Source of the DNA: Blastomonas ursincola | GTDB lineage: Bacteria > Pseudomonadota > Alphaproteobacteria > Sphingomonadales > Sphingomonadaceae | DNA: 64,000 nucleotides | Reading direction: 5' to 3' | NCBI RefSeq assembly: GCF_013607875.1 | Contig: NZ_VDES01000002.1 | Coordinates: 699,638-763,637 of the forward strand | Shown here: piece after piece, positions 25,703 through 35,179 of the stretch | Layout of the letters: the number at the start of each line of letters is the position of its first letter | How positions within the stretch are numbered: the first letter of the stretch is position 1 | The notes under the pieces: model-generated | Seen by the model: the letters and a program-made list of their open reading frames with translations, nothing else | Told to the model about the DNA's origin: nothing | Databases searched by the model: none | Made by a program: the position numbers and the translations under genes

Positions 25703-27289
25703 ATGCCCAAAGTGCTTATTTCCGACAAGATGGACCCCAAGGCCGCGCAGATCTTCCGCGAACGCGGTTGCGAGGTCGATGTGATTACCGGCCAGACGCC
25801 GGACGAGCTGGCCGCGATCATCGGCCAGTATGACGGCCTCGCCATCCGCTCTTCGACCAAGGTGACCAAGGCGATCCTCGATGCCGCGACCAATCTCAAG
25901 GTCGTCGGCCGCGCTGGCATCGGCGTTGACAATGTCGATATTCCCGCAGCTTCCGCCAAGGGTGTGGTCGTGATGAACACGCCGTTCGGAAACTCGATCA
26001 CCACGGCCGAGCACGCGATCGCGCTGATGTTCGCGCTCGCCCGGCAGCTGCCCGAGGCCGATGCCTCGACTCAGGCCGGCAAGTGGGAAAAGAACCGCTT
26101 CATGGGTGTCGAACTGACCGCGAAGACGCTGGGCCTGATCGGCGCGGGCAATATCGGCTCGATCGTTGCCGATCGTGCGCTGGGCCTGAAGATGAAGGTC
26201 ATCGCGTTCGATCCCTTCCTGACGCCCGAGCGCGCGGTGGAACTGGGCATCGAGAAGGTGACGCTCGACGACCTGCTCGCGCGCGCCGATTTCATCACGC
26301 TGCATACCCCGCTGACCGACCAGACGCGCAACATCCTGAGCAAGGAAGCGCTCGCCAAGACGAAGAAGGGCGTGCGCATCATCAACTGCGCGCGTGGCGG
26401 GCTGATCGACGAGGCGGCGCTCAAGGACGCGCTCGATTCGGGCCATGTCGCGGGCGCGGCGCTCGACGTGTTCGCCACCGAACCGGCGCACGAGCATCCG
26501 CTGTTCAACACGCCGAACTTCGTCGCGACCCCGCATCTGGGCGCATCGACCAGCGAAGCACAGGTCAATGTCGCGATCCAGGTTGCCGAGCAGATGGCCG
26601 ACTATCTGGTCAAGGGCGGCGTGACCAATGCGCTCAACATGCCCAGCCTCTCGGCCGAGCAGGCGCCGAAGCTGCGCCCCTATATGGCGCTGGCGACCAA
26701 TCTGGGCCGTCTGGTCGGCCAGCTCGAGAGCGACCGCGTCAAGAGCATCGCGATCGAAGTCGAGGGTGCTGCTGCCGAACTCGACATGAAGCCGATCACC
26801 GCTGCGGTGCTGGCGGGCTTCATGAGTGCGTTCAGCGATGCGGTGAACATGGTCAACGCGCCGTTCCTCGCCAAGGATCGCGGGCTCGACGTGCGCGAAG
26901 TGCGCCATGACCGTGAGGGTGATTATCACACGCTGGTACGCGTCTCGGTCGCCACCGCCGATGGCGAGCGCTCGGTCGCCGGTACGCTGTTCGGAAACGC
27001 GACGCCGCGTCTGGTCGAGATCTACGGCATCAAGATCGAGGCCGATCTCGCCGGGCACATGCTCTATATCGTCAACCGTGACGAGCCGGGTTTCATCGGT
27101 CGTCTGGGATCGACGCTGGGCGAGGCCAATGTCAACATCGCGACCTTCCACCTCGGTCGCCGCGAAGCGCGCGCGGGAGGCGAGGCGGTGCTGCTGCTGT
27201 CGCTCGATGGCGCGGTCGAGGAGCCGGTGCTGTGGAAGCTGTGCCAGCTTGCCGGGGTGAAGACCGTCAAGAGCCTGAAGTTCGACTGA
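25703..27289 (+). CDS. serA: D-3-phosphoglycerate dehydrogenase
   Basis: SerA oxidises 3-phosphoglycerate to phosphohydroxypyruvate with NAD, the first step of serine synthesis. The 528-residue long form has the substrate domain, the NAD-binding fold (GLIGAGNIGSIVADRALGLKMKVIAFDPF), the catalytic Arg (NCARGGLIDEAAL) and His (PHLGASTSEAQ), an intervening domain and a C-terminal ACT domain (LYIVNRDEPGFIGRLGSTLGEANVNIATFHLGR). The ACT domain usually confers serine feedback inhibition. The GGAGA site upstream lies at the end of the repeat. Confidence 0.97.
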   Translation: MPKVLISDKMDPKAAQIFRERGCEVDVITGQTPDELAAIIGQYDGLAIRSSTKVTKAILDAATNLKVVGRAGIGVDNVDIPAASAKGVVVMNTPFGNSITTAEHAIALMFALARQLPEADASTQAGKWEKNRFMGVELTAKTLGLIGAGNIGSIVADRALGLKMKVIAFDPFLTPERAVELGIEKVTLDDLLARADFITLHTPLTDQTRNILSKEALAKTKKGVRIINCARGGLIDEAALKDALDSGHVAGAALDVFATEPAHEHPLFNTPNFVATPHLGASTSEAQVNVAIQVAEQMADYLVKGGVTNALNMPSLSAEQAPKLRPYMALATNLGRLVGQLESDRVKSIAIEVEGAAAELDMKPITAAVLAGFMSAFSDAVNMVNAPFLAKDRGLDVREVRHDREGDYHTLVRVSVATADGERSVAGTLFGNATPRLVEIYGIKIEADLAGHMLYIVNRDEPGFIGRLGSTLGEANVNIATFHLGRREARAGGEAVLLLSLDGAVEEPVLWKLCQLAGVKTVKSLKFD

Positions 27290-27300
27290 CCTCGCGTTGC

Positions 27301-27335
27301 CCTGCCTGCTGGCCGAAAGGCCGGGGCAGGGCAGC
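27301..27335 (+). terminator. Hairpin after serA
   Basis: CCTGC.TGCTGGCC pairs with GGCCGG..GCAGG around a GAAA tetraloop-like turn, 11 bases after the serA stop. There is no T-run. It also lies 21 bases beyond the converging PilZ gene and may serve both. Confidence 0.5.
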
Positions 27336-27355
27336 CGCCGCTCGGTCCGTGGCGC

Positions 27356-27817
27356 CTATTTGTCGCGGCGCGCCAGCGAGATGGTGGGGCGATAGGTGTT
27401 CTGCATCGGCTTGAACCGCGTGAACACGTGGTTCTCGAGCGGCTTGTTGACCTTCGTGTCCCAATTGGAGTTGTTGAAGGACAGGTTCTGCACCTCCTTG
27501 GTGTCGATCCTGAGGTCGGATGTCAGCTGCGCGCCGAACTGGCCGTTGCGTACCCAGCGCACCTCCGCCTCGAACCGCCCCAGGCCCGGTCGATCGATCT
27601 CGACCACATCGCCGGGCTCCAGAGGCGCGGCGCACCGGCCGCCTAGCCCGCCGCTCGAAATGTCGCGGATCACCCCGTCGGCGCTGCCGAACCGTTCGTG
27701 GAACAGCGTGACCTTCATCAACCGATGCACACGCGGCTCGCGTTGCGGCAGGCTCGCATCACCCTGCGGCGCCGCATCGAAGGTAGGTCCTGTCAGTCCT
27801 TTTTTGCCGAATGACAT
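27356..27817 (-). CDS. PilZ-domain protein
   Basis: A 153-residue protein with a PilZ domain (about residues 25-100): the RxxxR motif is in PQREPRVHRLM and the (D/N)xSxxG motif in IRDISSGGLGGR, followed by the barrel strands VVEIDRPGLGRFEAEVRWV. These are the residues that bind cyclic di-GMP, so it is a likely c-di-GMP receptor. The C-terminal 50 residues are basic and lack a known domain. No partner gene is apparent, as its neighbour on the same strand is a MarR-like regulator. Confidence 0.85.
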   Translation of the reverse strand: MSFGKKGLTGPTFDAAPQGDASLPQREPRVHRLMKVTLFHERFGSADGVIRDISSGGLGGRCAAPLEPGDVVEIDRPGLGRFEAEVRWVRNGQFGAQLTSDLRIDTKEVQNLSFNNSNWDTKVNKPLENHVFTRFKPMQNTYRPTISLARRDK

Positions 27818-27889
27818 GGTGGGTGCGTCCTTTGCACCTCAGCCCTAAACAGAAACCCTTAAATCGAGGTAAAACGCCCGAAGGACCGA

Positions 27890-28339
27890 TCAGACCAGCT
27901 CGAACCGATCAAGATATTGATCGAATTGAGCTTCGCCCAGGCTGGTCAGTGTCACGCGGGTCCGCCGACGATCCGAACGGTCGGGCACCATGTCCGCATA
28001 GCCCTTTTCGCGCAGCTGGTGAATCAGCCGCAACGCGGTGCTTTCCGGAGCATCGCTCATCAGGCACAGGTCGCTCATCGAGAGCTGGTTGCCGTTGCGC
28101 TTGGCGGCCAGCAGCGCGACCAGCATGTCCCAGAGCGGGTTGCGCAGCTTGAGCTCGGGGAAGCAGCTGCTCCGCAGGCGTGCCGATTGCTGTTCGCGCA
28201 TCACCAGCCGGGCGCGCCGATCACCATCGTTATGCGCCGTGCGAGGAGCGTCGTTCTGCACGCCTTCCGGGCGGATGGGACGGTGCCAGGTGGTGGCGGG
28301 GCGGGGGCTGGTCTCTCTCGCTAACGATTTCACGTGCAT
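27890..28339 (-). CDS. MarR-type winged-helix regulator
   Basis: A 149-residue protein with a winged helix in its second half: PLWDMLVALLAAKRNGNQLSMSDLCLMSDAPESTALRLIHQLREKGYADMVPDRSDRRRTRVTLTSLGEAQF. The recognition helix (APESTALRLIHQLREKG) and wing (DRSDRRRTRVTLT) are typical MarR. The N-terminal 45 residues are basic and probably disordered; the start at 28339 is followed by a second candidate at 28201. The target is unknown; divergent transcription toward the 28340-28718 gap suggests autoregulation. Confidence 0.8.
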   Translation of the reverse strand: MHVKSLARETSPRPATTWHRPIRPEGVQNDAPRTAHNDGDRRARLVMREQQSARLRSSCFPELKLRNPLWDMLVALLAAKRNGNQLSMSDLCLMSDAPESTALRLIHQLREKGYADMVPDRSDRRRTRVTLTSLGEAQFDQYLDRFELV

Positions 28340-28718
28340 ATCCCTGTTGTTGCGCGCGCGCCCGTTGGCCTTGTTATCGCCTCATCCGATCGATCCTTCT
28401 GACCGATGGGCGGCGTTGGCTCTGTGACGAGAGTTCTTGCAGCATCTTCAATCGCTTACCACCCCGGTTTTTAGGGGGTGACCCCGTAACAGGGGTATTT
28501 TTTGCTTCCATTTCGGATCGAATATTGCGCGTCCGGCTACGAAACCTGCCGAGCGATCAGCGAAGCATTCAAGGCAAAGCGCACAAATATCGCGTGAAAT
28601 CGGGTCTTTAACCTTTTCGGCCGCCTCGCAGACCATCGCCAAGCACGCTGTGCGATTGCGCTTGATCGGTGCAGCGGTAAAGGTGTCAAAAAGCGCAAAT
28701 TACAACGGACCCGAGGCG
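28340..28718. other. Gene-free 379-base region with an orphan plus-strand terminator
   Basis: No convincing coding sequence is present, and the 3' half is lower in GC than average. It contains a pair of plus-strand hairpins ending in a T-run at 28458-28503, described separately. The remainder (28504-28718) is probably the promoter and leader of the CoA-ester lyase gene; I see no clear -35/-10 pair. Confidence 0.5.
28458..28503 (+). terminator. Tandem hairpins with T6 run, no upstream plus-strand gene
   Basis: CACCCC / GGGGTG (within 28461-28480) is followed by ACCCC-GTAACA-GGGGT (28481-28496) and ATTTTTT (28497-28503). The form is that of a plus-strand intrinsic terminator. The nearest plus-strand gene upstream is serA, more than 1 kb away beyond two minus-strand genes, so it points to an unannotated plus-strand transcript (small RNA or antisense RNA) starting within 28340-28450. 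Confidence 0.45.
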
Positions 28719-29606
28719 ATGACCGAAATGCTCCACCCTCCGATGCGGTCGTGGCTGTTTGCCCCTGGCGACAGCGAGAAGAAGATGGCCAAGGCGGCAG
28801 AGAGTTCCGCCGATATCGCGCTGTTCGATCTGGAAGATGCCGTCGCGGCCGAGAACAAGCCCATGGCGCGCAGCCTGGTGCGTGACCAGCTGGCCAGCCG
28901 CAGCGATGGGATCGAGCGGCTATGGGTGCGGGTCAACCCTCTCGACGGACCCTGGGCGCTGCAGGATCTTGCCGCGATTATGCCCGCGCGACCGGGCGGA
29001 ATCATGCTGCCCAAGGCGCGCGGTCGGCGCGATGTCGAGCTTCTCGACCATTATCTCTCTGCGCTCGAGGTGGCGAACGGGATCGACCAGGGATCGACCC
29101 CGGTGATCGCGCTGGTCACCGAAACCGCCGAGGCGATGTTCACGACCGGTGATTACAAGGGTGCTCCGCGGCTCGTCGCGATGAGCTGGGGCGCGGAAGA
29201 TCTGGCTGATTCGATCGACGCCGCCAGCAACCGCAACGCGGACGGCAGTTATGGCTTCACCTATGAGCTCGCGCGCAGCCTGTGCCTGCTCGGCGCAGCC
29301 GCTGCAGGGGTTGCCGCGATCGAGACGATCCAGGGCGATTTCCGCGATCTGGATGGCCTGAAGGCACGCGCCGAAAAAGTGCGCCGCGACGGCTTTTCGG
29401 GCATGCTCGCGATCCATCCGGCGCAGGTCGATGTCATCAACGCCGCCTTCACCCCCAGCGAGGAGGAGCTGACCGAGGCCCAGATGATTATCGATCTGTT
29501 CGCGGCGAACCCGGGGGCAGGGACGATCGGCTACAAGGGCGGCATGCTCGACCGGCCGCATCTGTCGCGTGCGATGCAGCTGCTGGCGCGCGCCGGCCGG
29601 GGCTGA
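28719..29606 (+). CDS. HpcH/HpaI aldolase, CoA ester lyase (citrate-lyase beta-like)
   Basis: A 295-residue TIM-barrel lyase of the citrate-lyase-beta/malyl-CoA-lyase family. The diagnostic parts are RSWLFAPGDSEKKMAKAAESSADIALFDLEDAV (substrate Arg and metal-binding acids), GIMLPKARGRRDV, ALVTETAEAMF with the metal Glu, SWGAEDLADSIDA and KGGMLDRPHLSRA. It probably cleaves or condenses a short 3-hydroxyacyl-CoA such as malyl- or citramalyl-CoA, but the exact substrate is unclear. The start is the ATG at 28719; a frame open further upstream has no homology. Confidence 0.87.
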   Translation: MTEMLHPPMRSWLFAPGDSEKKMAKAAESSADIALFDLEDAVAAENKPMARSLVRDQLASRSDGIERLWVRVNPLDGPWALQDLAAIMPARPGGIMLPKARGRRDVELLDHYLSALEVANGIDQGSTPVIALVTETAEAMFTTGDYKGAPRLVAMSWGAEDLADSIDAASNRNADGSYGFTYELARSLCLLGAAAAGVAAIETIQGDFRDLDGLKARAEKVRRDGFSGMLAIHPAQVDVINAAFTPSEEELTEAQMIIDLFAANPGAGTIGYKGGMLDRPHLSRAMQLLARAGRG

Positions 29607-29639
29607 GCGGCGTCACGCTCAAATTCTGCAACCACTCCC

Positions 29640-29667
29640 CTTGCGTTGCAAAGATGCAACACTATGT
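29640..29667 (+). promoter_or_regulatory. Putative RpoH (sigma-32) promoter of clpB with an internal operator-like palindrome
   Basis: CTTG (29640-29643), 17 bases, then ACTATGT (29661-29667) fits the alphaproteobacterial RpoH pattern CTTG-N17-CYTATNT with one mismatch. A perfect inverted repeat, GTTGCA-AAGA-TGCAAC (29645-29660), fills the spacer. A heat-shock promoter is expected for clpB; the palindrome suggests an additional DNA-binding protein. Confidence 0.55.
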
Positions 29668-29704
29668 GTCAGTGGCAAGGGCTAGATAGGGTGGAGAAAC
29701 TCCC

Positions 29705-32284
29705 ATGAACCTCGAGAAATTTACCGACCGCGCCAAGGGCTTCCTGCAATCGGCGCAGACCGTTGCCATCCGCATGAGCCATCAGCGGATCAGCCCCGAA
29801 CATATCCTGAAGGCGCTGCTCGAAGACAGCGAAGGCATGGCTGCCGGGCTGATCGCGCGCGCAGGGGGGCAGGCCCCGGTCGCCGTGCAGGAGGTCGATG
29901 CCCTGCTCGCCAAGGTGCCCGCCGTCTCGGGCGGCGGCGCACAGCAGACGCCTGGGTTGGACAATGACGCGGTGCGCCTGCTCGACAGCGCCGAACAGGT
30001 TGCCAGCAAGGCGGGCGACAGCTTCGTCACGGTCGAACGGCTGCTGCTCGCCATCGCGCTCGCCAAGGGCACCAAGGCGGGCGATCCGCTCGCCAAGGCC
30101 GGTGTCACGCCCGAAGCGCTCAACACCGCGATCAACGAACTGCGCGGGGGCCGCAGCGCCACCTCGGCCAGCGCCGAGGAAAGCTATGAGGCGATGAAGA
30201 AATACGCCCGCGACCTGACCGCGGTGGCGCGTGAGGGCAAGCTCGACCCGGTGATCGGCCGTGACGAGGAAATCCGCCGCACGGTGCAGATTCTCGCGCG
30301 GCGCACCAAGAACAACCCTGTGCTGATCGGCGAACCCGGCGTCGGCAAAACCGCGATCGCCGAAGGCCTCGCGCTGCGCATCGCCAATGGCGACGTGCCC
30401 GATAGCTTGAAGGACCGCCGCCTGATGGCGCTCGACATGGGTGCGCTGATCGCGGGTGCAAAGTATCGCGGCGAGTTCGAGGAGCGGCTCAAGGCGGTGC
30501 TCGACGAGGTCAAGGGCGCCGAGGGCGAGATCATCCTGTTCATCGACGAGATGCACACGCTGGTGGGGGCCGGCAAGGGCGAGGGCGCGATGGACGCCTC
30601 CAACCTGCTCAAGCCCGCGCTCGCACGCGGCGAGCTGCACTGCATCGGCGCGACCACGCTCGACGAATATCAGAAGCATGTCGAGAAGGACCCCGCGCTG
30701 CAGCGGCGGTTCCAGCCGGTGTTCGTCGGCGAACCCAATGTCGAGGACACGATCTCGATCCTGCGCGGGCTCAAGGAGAAATACGAGCTGCATCATGGCG
30801 TGCGGATCACCGACAATGCACTGGTGGCCGCCGCGACGCTCTCCAACCGCTATATCTCGGACCGCTTCCTGCCAGACAAGGCGATCGACCTGATGGACGA
30901 GGCGGCGAGCCGCATCCGCATGGAGGTGGAGAGCAAGCCCGAAGAGATCGAGGCGCTCGATCGGCGGATCATCCAGCTCAAGATCGAGGCTTCGGCGCTG
31001 GGCAAGGAAAGCGATGCCGCGTCGAAGGACCGGCTGGCGACGCTGCAGAAGGACCTGGCCGAGCTCGAACAGCAATCGGCCGAGCTGACCACGCGCTGGC
31101 AGGGCGAGAAGGACAAGATCCACGCCGAGGCGAAGCTCAAGGAAGATCTCGACGGCCTGCGCATCGAGCTCGAACAGGCGCAGCGCAACGGCGATCTCGC
31201 CCGCGCGGGCGAGCTGTCCTATGGCCGGATTCCCGAGCTGGAGCGCAAGCTGGCCGAGGCGCAGAGCCAGACCGCGAGCGCAATGCTGCGCGAGGAAGTC
31301 ACCGAGGACGATATTGCCGCGGTGGTGAGCAAGTGGACCGGCATTCCGGTCGACCGGATGCTCGCGGGCGAGCGCGAGAAGCTGCTCGCGATGGAAGAGC
31401 ATATCGGCAAGCGCGTGATCGGCCAGCAGGCGGCGGTCGAGGCGGTGTCCAAGGCGGTCCGGCGTTCGCGCGCGGGCTTGCAAGACCCCAACCGGCCGCT
31501 CGGCAGCTTCCTGTTCCTCGGCCCCACGGGCGTCGGCAAGACCGAGCTGACGCGCGCGCTGGCAGGCTTCCTGTTCGACGACGACAACGCGATGGTGCGC
31601 ATCGACATGAGCGAGTTCATGGAGAAGCACGCGGTCGCGCGGCTGATCGGCGCGCCTCCGGGCTATGTCGGCTATGAGGAAGGTGGCGTGCTGACCGAGG
31701 CAGTACGGCGCAGGCCCTATCAGGTCGTGCTGTTCGACGAGGTCGAGAAGGCGCATCCCGACGTGTTCAACGTGCTGTTGCAGGTGCTCGACGATGGCCG
31801 TCTGACCGATGGCCAGGGCCGCACGGTCGATTTCTCGAACACGTTGATCATCCTCACCTCGAACCTGGGCAGCCAGTATCTCGCGGGCATGACCGAGGAT
31901 CAGAAGGTCAAGGATGTCGAGCCGCAGGTGATGGAAGTGGTGCGCGGGCATTTCCGCCCCGAATTCCTCAACCGGCTCGACGAGATCATCCTGTTCCATC
32001 GCCTCGGCGAGGAGCATATGGCGCCGATCGTCGACATCCAGGTCGCGCGGGTGGCGAAGCTGCTCAAGGATCGCAAGATCACGATCGACCTGACCGACAG
32101 CGCGCGCAAATGGCTGGGCCGGGTGGGTTACGATCCGGTCTATGGCGCACGGCCGCTGAAGCGAGCGATCCAGAAGTATCTGCAGGATGCACTCGCCGAC
32201 AAGCTGCTGCGCGGCGAGGTGCCCGATGGCTCGACCGTGCATGTGACGGACGGTGACGGGCAGCTGGTGCTGACGGTGGAGTGA
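29705..32284 (+). CDS. clpB: ATP-dependent disaggregase ClpB
   Basis: ClpB is a hexameric AAA+ machine that rescues aggregated proteins with DnaK. The 859-residue protein has the N-terminal double Clp domain (1-145), first AAA+ module (Walker [11 protein letters not shown], Walker [16 protein letters not shown]), the coiled-coil middle domain with motifs such as [19 protein letters not shown], and second AAA+ ([31 protein letters not shown]) with the C-terminal domain. It begins [39 protein letters not shown], which is typical. The middle domain excludes ClpA. Confidence 0.98.
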   Translation: MNLEKFTDRAKGFLQSAQTVAIRMSHQRISPEHILKALLEDSEGMAAGLIARAGGQAPVAVQEVDALLAKVPAVSGGGAQQTPGLDNDAVRLLDSAEQVASKAGDSFVTVERLLLAIALAKGTKAGDPLAKAGVTPEALNTAINELRGGRSATSASAEESYEAMKKYARDLTAVAREGKLDPVIGRDEEIRRTVQILARRTKNNPVLIGEPGVGKTAIAEGLALRIANGDVPDSLKDRRLMALDMGALIAGAKYRGEFEERLKAVLDEVKGAEGEIILFIDEMHTLVGAGKGEGAMDASNLLKPALARGELHCIGATTLDEYQKHVEKDPALQRRFQPVFVGEPNVEDTISILRGLKEKYELHHGVRITDNALVAAATLSNRYISDRFLPDKAIDLMDEAASRIRMEVESKPEEIEALDRRIIQLKIEASALGKESDAASKDRLATLQKDLAELEQQSAELTTRWQGEKDKIHAEAKLKEDLDGLRIELEQAQRNGDLARAGELSYGRIPELERKLAEAQSQTASAMLREEVTEDDIAAVVSKWTGIPVDRMLAGEREKLLAMEEHIGKRVIGQQAAVEAVSKAVRRSRAGLQDPNRPLGSFLFLGPTGVGKTELTRALAGFLFDDDNAMVRIDMSEFMEKHAVARLIGAPPGYVGYEEGGVLTEAVRRRPYQVVLFDEVEKAHPDVFNVLLQVLDDGRLTDGQGRTVDFSNTLIILTSNLGSQYLAGMTEDQKVKDVEPQVMEVVRGHFRPEFLNRLDEIILFHRLGEEHMAPIVDIQVARVAKLLKDRKITIDLTDSARKWLGRVGYDPVYGARPLKRAIQKYLQDALADKLLRGEVPDGSTVHVTDGDGQLVLTVE

Positions 32285-32310
32285 TGGTCCGCCACGGTTG
32301 ATGGATTTGC

Positions 32311-32412
32311 GTTCCCCTCCCTGGCCAGGGAGGGGTTAGGGGTGGGTCGTCTGCCCCAGCATTGGCGCAATTTCGCTTACCCACCCCCAGCCCTTCCCTT
32401 GCAGGGAGGGGA
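32311..32412. repeat. Palindromic repeat between converging clpB and DUF2891 genes
   Basis: TTCCCCTCCCTGGCCAGGGAGGGG and a terminal CTTCCCTTGCAGGGAGGGGAG bracket GGGGTGGG / CCCACCCC arms, so the whole unit is a nested palindrome of about 100 bases. It resembles the elements at 17378-17400 and 39376-39495. It could act as a bidirectional terminator here. Confidence 0.8.
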
Positions 32413-32438
32413 GAGTGACCGCGCTAACCGTCCGCGTT

Positions 32439-33566
32439 TCAGCTACCTGCAATTCCCCGCTTGGTCGTGAGGTACGTCGCGAAGCTGCCCAGCCAGTGGC
32501 TGCCTTCGTAATTCTTGTCGCTCACCGCCTTGAGCCCGCTATCGGCGTGCAGCTTTGCGGTCGCGAGCAACGCGGGCACGCGCGGGTCGTCCTTGGGCAG
32601 CGCGCTTGCAATGCCTTCCATCGCCCAGGCGCGCGACAGGTTCACGCCGTCGAGATGCACAAGCTTGCCGTCGGTGGGATCGCGCACCTCGCCGGGGGTG
32701 AGCCATCCGGTCGAGCCGTCCGCCGGAATCTGCGGCAGGAACCGGCCCAGCCAGGCGGCATATTCCGCCTGCGGCATCACCCGGCGCATCAGGTCGGCCT
32801 CCATCAGACAGGGCGAAAGGAAATCCTCGCCCGACGGCTCATAGGCGAGCGGGCAGTTCACGTCCGCGCGGTGGAACTCGAGCGATTTCGCCACCAGCTG
32901 CTTTTCGAACGCGTCGTTATTCACCCGCCGCGCATAATCGAGCATCAGGCCGAAGGCGAAGGCGCTCTGGTTGTGCGTGCCCAGCCGGATCGGATAGGCG
33001 AGCTTGGGCAGCCAGGCCTCGGTCTCGCCGACGATCTTCTGTTCGAGCGGACGCAGCGTCTCGCGCCAGGCCTTCAGCTTCGGGTCCTCGCTTTCGTCGA
33101 GCTCGGCCACCAGTTGCAGGAACCAGGCGGTGCCATAGGGCCGCTCGAAGCCCTTGCGGCCTTCACCCTCGATATAGTTCAGCTCGGCCGCGATATTCTC
33201 CTTGGTGAAGCTGCGATCCAGCACTGCAAGGATTGCGGGCTTCATCGGCGATGCGGGATCGGTCTTCAGGATGCGCACCAGCAGCCAATGGCCGTGCACC
33301 GACGAGTGCCAGTCGAAACAGCCGTAAAAGGCAGGCGTCAGCTCGTGCGGCGGCTTTGCGTCGCCATCGTCGTTGAGCACATGCGCAATCTTGTTGGGAT
33401 ATTCCTTGTGCACGCAGGTGAGGGCCAGCCGCGCAAAGCGATCGTTCACCGCATCGGGTCGCGCCTCGGGGATCGCGATGGCGTCCTCCTCGCTCTTGGT
33501 TCCGGGCGATCCGCAGCCTGTGATCAGCAAAACGCCGGCCAGCGCCAGCCCCGTCCAGTTTTTCAA
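32439..33566 (-). CDS. DUF2891 lipoprotein
   Basis: A 375-residue protein. The start is probably the TTG at 33566 (AAAGGGA about nine bases upstream), giving a signal peptide with lipobox ITGC (Cys18); no ATG lies near. The DUF2891 body is clear: ALTCVHKEYPNKIAHVL, PAFYGCFDWHSSVHGHWLLVRIL, YGTAWFLQLVAEL and the His/Asp-rich LSRAWAMEGIASALPKDDP. The family has an alpha/alpha-barrel look with conserved His and Asp but no assigned activity; relatives are often near polysaccharide-active proteins. It is likely periplasmic and outer-membrane anchored. Confidence 0.85.
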   Translation of the reverse strand: MKNWTGLALAGVLLITGCGSPGTKSEEDAIAIPEARPDAVNDRFARLALTCVHKEYPNKIAHVLNDDGDAKPPHELTPAFYGCFDWHSSVHGHWLLVRILKTDPASPMKPAILAVLDRSFTKENIAAELNYIEGEGRKGFERPYGTAWFLQLVAELDESEDPKLKAWRETLRPLEQKIVGETEAWLPKLAYPIRLGTHNQSAFAFGLMLDYARRVNNDAFEKQLVAKSLEFHRADVNCPLAYEPSGEDFLSPCLMEADLMRRVMPQAEYAAWLGRFLPQIPADGSTGWLTPGEVRDPTDGKLVHLDGVNLSRAWAMEGIASALPKDDPRVPALLATAKLHADSGLKAVSDKNYEGSHWLGSFATYLTTKRGIAGS

Positions 33567-33714
33567 TGCCGTGTCCCTTTCCAGCGTCCGAGGGCGAATA
33601 CACACCAGAAGCCGGGGCGTGACAAGCGGTGCGCGTCGCAAATCGGTACGGAAGGGGGCGGATTATGGTGCGCATTTCCAGTCTTGCGGCAGTGCACAAT
33701 AGCTGTCACATCTT

Positions 33715-35148
33715 ATGTCAATGACAGGGGATAAACCGCACTTTGACGAGATGCTGCTGCCCGATGGTTCGGTGCGCGCACCCTATAGCGAATTTTGCGA
33801 ATGGTATGGCGCGCAGGACGCATCCCGGTTGCGCACCAAGGCGCGCGATGCGGAGAATTTCTTCCGCCGCACCGGCATCACCTTCGCGGTCTATGGCGAG
33901 GAAGAGGCGAGCGAGCGGCTGATCCCGTTCGATATCGTCCCGCGCATCATCTCGGGCCGCGAATGGGCGCGCCTCAGCCGCGGCATCGAGCAGCGCGTGC
34001 GCGCGATCAACGCGTTCCTGCACGATATCTATCACCGCCAGGAGATCCTGCGCGCGGGCCGCATCCCGGTCGAGCTGATCGCGAGGAACGAGGCGTTCCT
34101 GCCGCAGATGATCGGCATGGACCCGCCGGGCGGCATCTACACGCACATCATCGGCGTCGATATCGTGCGCACCGGGCCCGACCAGTTCTATGTGCTCGAG
34201 GACAATGCGCGCACCCCCTCGGGCGTGTCGTACATGCTCGAGAACCGCGAGACGATGCTGCACATGTTCCCCGAGCTGTTCCGCAAGGTGCGGGTGCGCG
34301 AGGTGTCGGACTATCCGCGCAAGCTGCGCCGTTCGCTCGCCGCCAGCGCGCCGCGCGCGTGCAACGGCCCGCCCGAGATCGCGGTGCTGACCCCCGGCAT
34401 CCACAACAGCGCCTATTTCGAGCACAGCTTCCTTGCCGACCAGATGGGGGCGGAGCTGGTCGAGGGACACGACCTGCGCGTGGTCGATGGTCGGGTCGCG
34501 ATGCGCACCACCCAGGGCTATCGCGCGATCGATGTGCTCTATCGCCGGGTCGATGACGATTTTCTCGATCCGCTCACTTTCCGCCCCGATTCCGCGCTCG
34601 GCGTGCCGGGCATCATGGACGTGTATCGCGCCGGCGGAATCACCATCGCCAACGCGCCGGGCACCGGCATTTCCGACGACAAGGCGATCTACAGCTACAT
34701 GCCCGAGATCGTCGAATTCTATACCGGCGAGAAGGCGATCCTCGAAAACGTGCCGACCTGGCGCTGCTCGGAAGCGGATTCGCTCGCCTATGTGATGGAG
34801 CATCTGCACGAACTGGTGGTGAAGGAAGTCCACGGATCGGGCGGCTATGGCATGCTGGTCGGACCGGCGGCGAGCCGCAAGGAGATTGCCGCGTTCCGTC
34901 AGAAGCTGAAGGCGCGGCCCGGCAATTATATCGCGCAGCCCACGCTCTCGCTCTCCACCGTGCCGATCATGACGCGCCAGGGCCTCGCCCCGCGCCATGT
35001 CGACCTGAGGCCCTTCGTGCTCGTTTCGCCCAATGGCATCGACATCACGCCGGGCGGGCTCACCCGCGTCGCGCTCAAGAAAGGTTCGCTCGTGGTCAAT
35101 TCGAGCCAGGGCGGCGGCACCAAGGACAGCTGGGTGCTCGACGAATGA
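33715..35148 (+). CDS. Circularly permuted ATP-grasp type 2 protein
   Basis: A 477-residue protein of the circularly permuted ATP-grasp family (formerly DUF404/407). Core motifs are RIISGREWARLSRGIEQRVRAINAFLHDIYHRQEIL, GVDIVRTGPDQFYVLEDNARTPSGVSYMLENRE (the ExNxRxPSGxSY motif), VKEVHGSGGYGMLVGP (nucleotide-binding loop) and DLRPFVL. It probably ligates an amino or carboxyl group to a peptide at the cost of ATP. It is followed by alpha-E, transglutaminase and Anbu genes, the set that was predicted to form a peptide synthesis/processing system. An in-frame ATG at 33721 could also be used; no ribosome site is obvious. Confidence 0.92.
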   Translation: MSMTGDKPHFDEMLLPDGSVRAPYSEFCEWYGAQDASRLRTKARDAENFFRRTGITFAVYGEEEASERLIPFDIVPRIISGREWARLSRGIEQRVRAINAFLHDIYHRQEILRAGRIPVELIARNEAFLPQMIGMDPPGGIYTHIIGVDIVRTGPDQFYVLEDNARTPSGVSYMLENRETMLHMFPELFRKVRVREVSDYPRKLRRSLAASAPRACNGPPEIAVLTPGIHNSAYFEHSFLADQMGAELVEGHDLRVVDGRVAMRTTQGYRAIDVLYRRVDDDFLDPLTFRPDSALGVPGIMDVYRAGGITIANAPGTGISDDKAIYSYMPEIVEFYTGEKAILENVPTWRCSEADSLAYVMEHLHELVVKEVHGSGGYGMLVGPAASRKEIAAFRQKLKARPGNYIAQPTLSLSTVPIMTRQGLAPRHVDLRPFVLVSPNGIDITPGGLTRVALKKGSLVVNSSQGGGTKDSWVLDE

Positions 35149-35179
35149 GCGCGGGAATGACGATCGGGGGGACGCGCTG

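Noticed and set aside
29669-32242. Long minus-strand open frame opposite clpB
   Set aside because: Exact antisense of an unmistakable clpB; the translated product is Leu/Arg/His rich as expected from shadow frames.
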